A stretch of 64,000 bases of DNA from Bradyrhizobium sp. Arg816 (GTDB lineage: Bacteria; Pseudomonadota; Alphaproteobacteria; Rhizobiales; Xanthobacteraceae): positions 186,001 through 250,000 of the forward strand of contig NZ_JAPRAQ010000004.1 of assembly GCF_029989365.1 (NCBI RefSeq). Reading direction: 5' to 3'. Shown here one piece after another: positions 62,808-64,000 of the stretch. A program made the translations under genes and the position numbers. Under the pieces are notes generated by a model, which saw only the letters and a list, made by a program, of their open reading frames with translations, was not told where the DNA came from and ran no database searches. The number at the start of each line of letters is the position of its first letter. Position 1 is the first letter of the stretch.

Positions 62808-64000
62808 ATGAAGCATATTTTGTCGGGCATTTTTGCCGCAGCGTTTGCGCTGAGTGCGAGCGCCGCCGCGCAGGCCCAGGACAAGCCGCCGCTGAAGATC
62901 GGCGGCATCCTCGACATGTCGAGCCTGTATGCCGACATCACCGGCCCCGGCAGCGAGACCGCGGCCAAGATGGCCGTCGAAGATTTTGGCGGCGAGGTGC
63001 TGGGACGCAAGATCCAGGTGCTCGCAGCCGACCATCTCAACAAGGCTGACCTGTCCGCCAACATCGCCCGCGACATGCTCGACAACCAGGGCGTCGAGAT
63101 GATCTACGATGTCGCGGCCTCGGCCACTGCGCTTGCCGCCGGCGAGATCGCGAAGCGCGCAACAAGATCATCATGTTCAACGGCCCGGGCTCGATCCGTC
63201 TCACCAACGAGGCCTGCGGTCCCTACACCATTCACTACGTGTTCGACACTTACGGCCAGGCCAACGTGACCGGTCTTGCCGCCGTGAAGTCCGGCCTCGA
63301 CAGCTGGTTCTTCCTCACCGCCGACTACGCCTTCGGCCAGGACCTGGAGAAGGACACCAGCGCCGTCGTCACCAAGACCGGCGGCAAGGTGCTCGGCGCC
63401 GTGCGCCATCCGCTCAACACCTCGGATTTTTCGTCGTTCCTGCTCCAGGCTCAAGCGTCCAAAGCCAAGGTGATTGGCCTTGCCAACGCCGGCGGCGATA
63501 CCGTCAACGCCATCAAGCAGGCGGCCGAATTCGGCATCACCAAGGGCGGCCAGAAAGTCTCGCCGCTGCTCGCCTTTGTCACCGACATCGACTCGATCGA
63601 ACTGGAGACCGCGCAGGGCCTGCTGCTGGCGGAAGCCTTCTACTGGGACCTCAACGATGACACGCGCGCATTTTCGAAGCGATTCACCGAACGCATGAAG
63701 CGGCCGCCGACCTCGGCGCAGGCCGGCGTCTATTCGTCCGTCACGCACTATTTGAAGGCCGTGAAGGCCGCGGGCACGACCGACTCGGCCGCGGTCATCA
63801 AGGTGATGAAGGAGACACCGATCAACGACTTCTTCGCCAAGAACGGCAAGATCCGCGAGGACGGCCGCATGATCCACGACATGTACCTGTTCGAGGTCAA
63901 GAAGCCGTCGGAATCCAAGGGCCGCTGGGACGACTACAAGCTGCTCGCCACCGTGCCCGGCAACGAGGCGTTCCAGTCGCTGGAGCAGTCGCGCTGCCCG
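62808..64000 (+). pseudogene. ABC transporter substrate-binding protein, broken by a one-base frameshift and cut by the window end
   Basis: Starts at ATG 62808 after AGGGAGGT and a good signal peptide (SGIFAAAFALSASAAAQA). The type I binding-protein fold (LKIGGILDMSSLYADITGPG, AVEDFGGEVLGRKI) runs to about 63155. The frame then shifts: GCGAAG-CGCGCAACAAG needs one more G after GCGAAG to continue as A-K-A-R-N-K-I-I-M-F-N-G-P-G-S. The correct frame stays open to the window end with good homology-like sequence (A-D-Y-A-F-G-Q-D-L-E, P-L-N-T-S-D-F-S-S-F-L). Either a recent pseudogene or a sequencing error. If intact it would be an exported branched-chain amino acid-type receptor. Confidence 0.85.

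Overview
The window is about 64 kb of GC-rich DNA from an alphaproteobacterium, most likely Bradyrhizobium or a close relative. I base this on the gene order (accA, xerD, aroK, aroB, CorC/HlyC, bolA, dnaJ, cobS, cobT, rpmB, SUV3-like helicase, S4 protein, fdxA, carD), on abundant GTG and TTG starts, on RegB/RegA-type redox regulators, and on many dispersed palindromic repeats. No plasmid, phage or rRNA genes are seen. One short, AT-richer insert lies near 40.7-42.1 kb.

Layout. 1-6.5 kb: the 3' end of secA, then six mostly exported or unknown proteins. 6.6-14.8 kb: an amide-utilisation locus with a MarR regulator, an AmiC-like binding protein, an amidase and a complete branched-chain/urea-type ABC transporter; short AT-rich motifs link its two control regions. 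15-24.9 kb: L,D-transpeptidase, accA, xerD, a 48-residue membrane protein, aroK-aroB, a CorC-like protein, bolA divergent from a dnaJ-type gene, and an HWE histidine kinase. 25-35 kb: two divergent citrate-synthase-like genes (one with a fused MerR-like DNA-binding domain), a DedA protein, cobS-GNAT-cobT, two secreted proteins and an old-yellow-enzyme reductase.

35-44 kb: small membrane and PilZ proteins, a DUF2235 hydrolase, a coiled-coil protein, and an HTH/coiled-coil gene preceding a second, short FtsZ. Perfect CtrA-type sites (TTAA-N7-TTAAC) lie before the coiled-coil gene and before the HTH-ftsZ pair. Next comes a compact insert: a tRNA-like gene with a greatly enlarged anticodon arm, divergent from a beta-family protein gene of clearly lower GC. 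rpmB and a DUF3108 protein follow. 44.7-50 kb: helicase, S4 protein (apparently with an ACG start), ferredoxin and carD. 50-58.5 kb, all on the minus strand: an adenylate cyclase, then a redox block cyoABCD-surf1-regB-regA with mostly overlapping genes. 58.7-64 kb: an MFS transporter, an M48 lipoprotein peptidase, an SNase-like protein, and an ABC binding-protein gene broken by a one-base frameshift.

The best candidates for something undescribed are the tRNA-like/beta-protein pair, the CtrA-site-linked FtsZ paralogue with its HTH partner, and the palindromic repeat that has inserted in frame into that HTH gene. All calls come from reading the sequence; no database search was possible.
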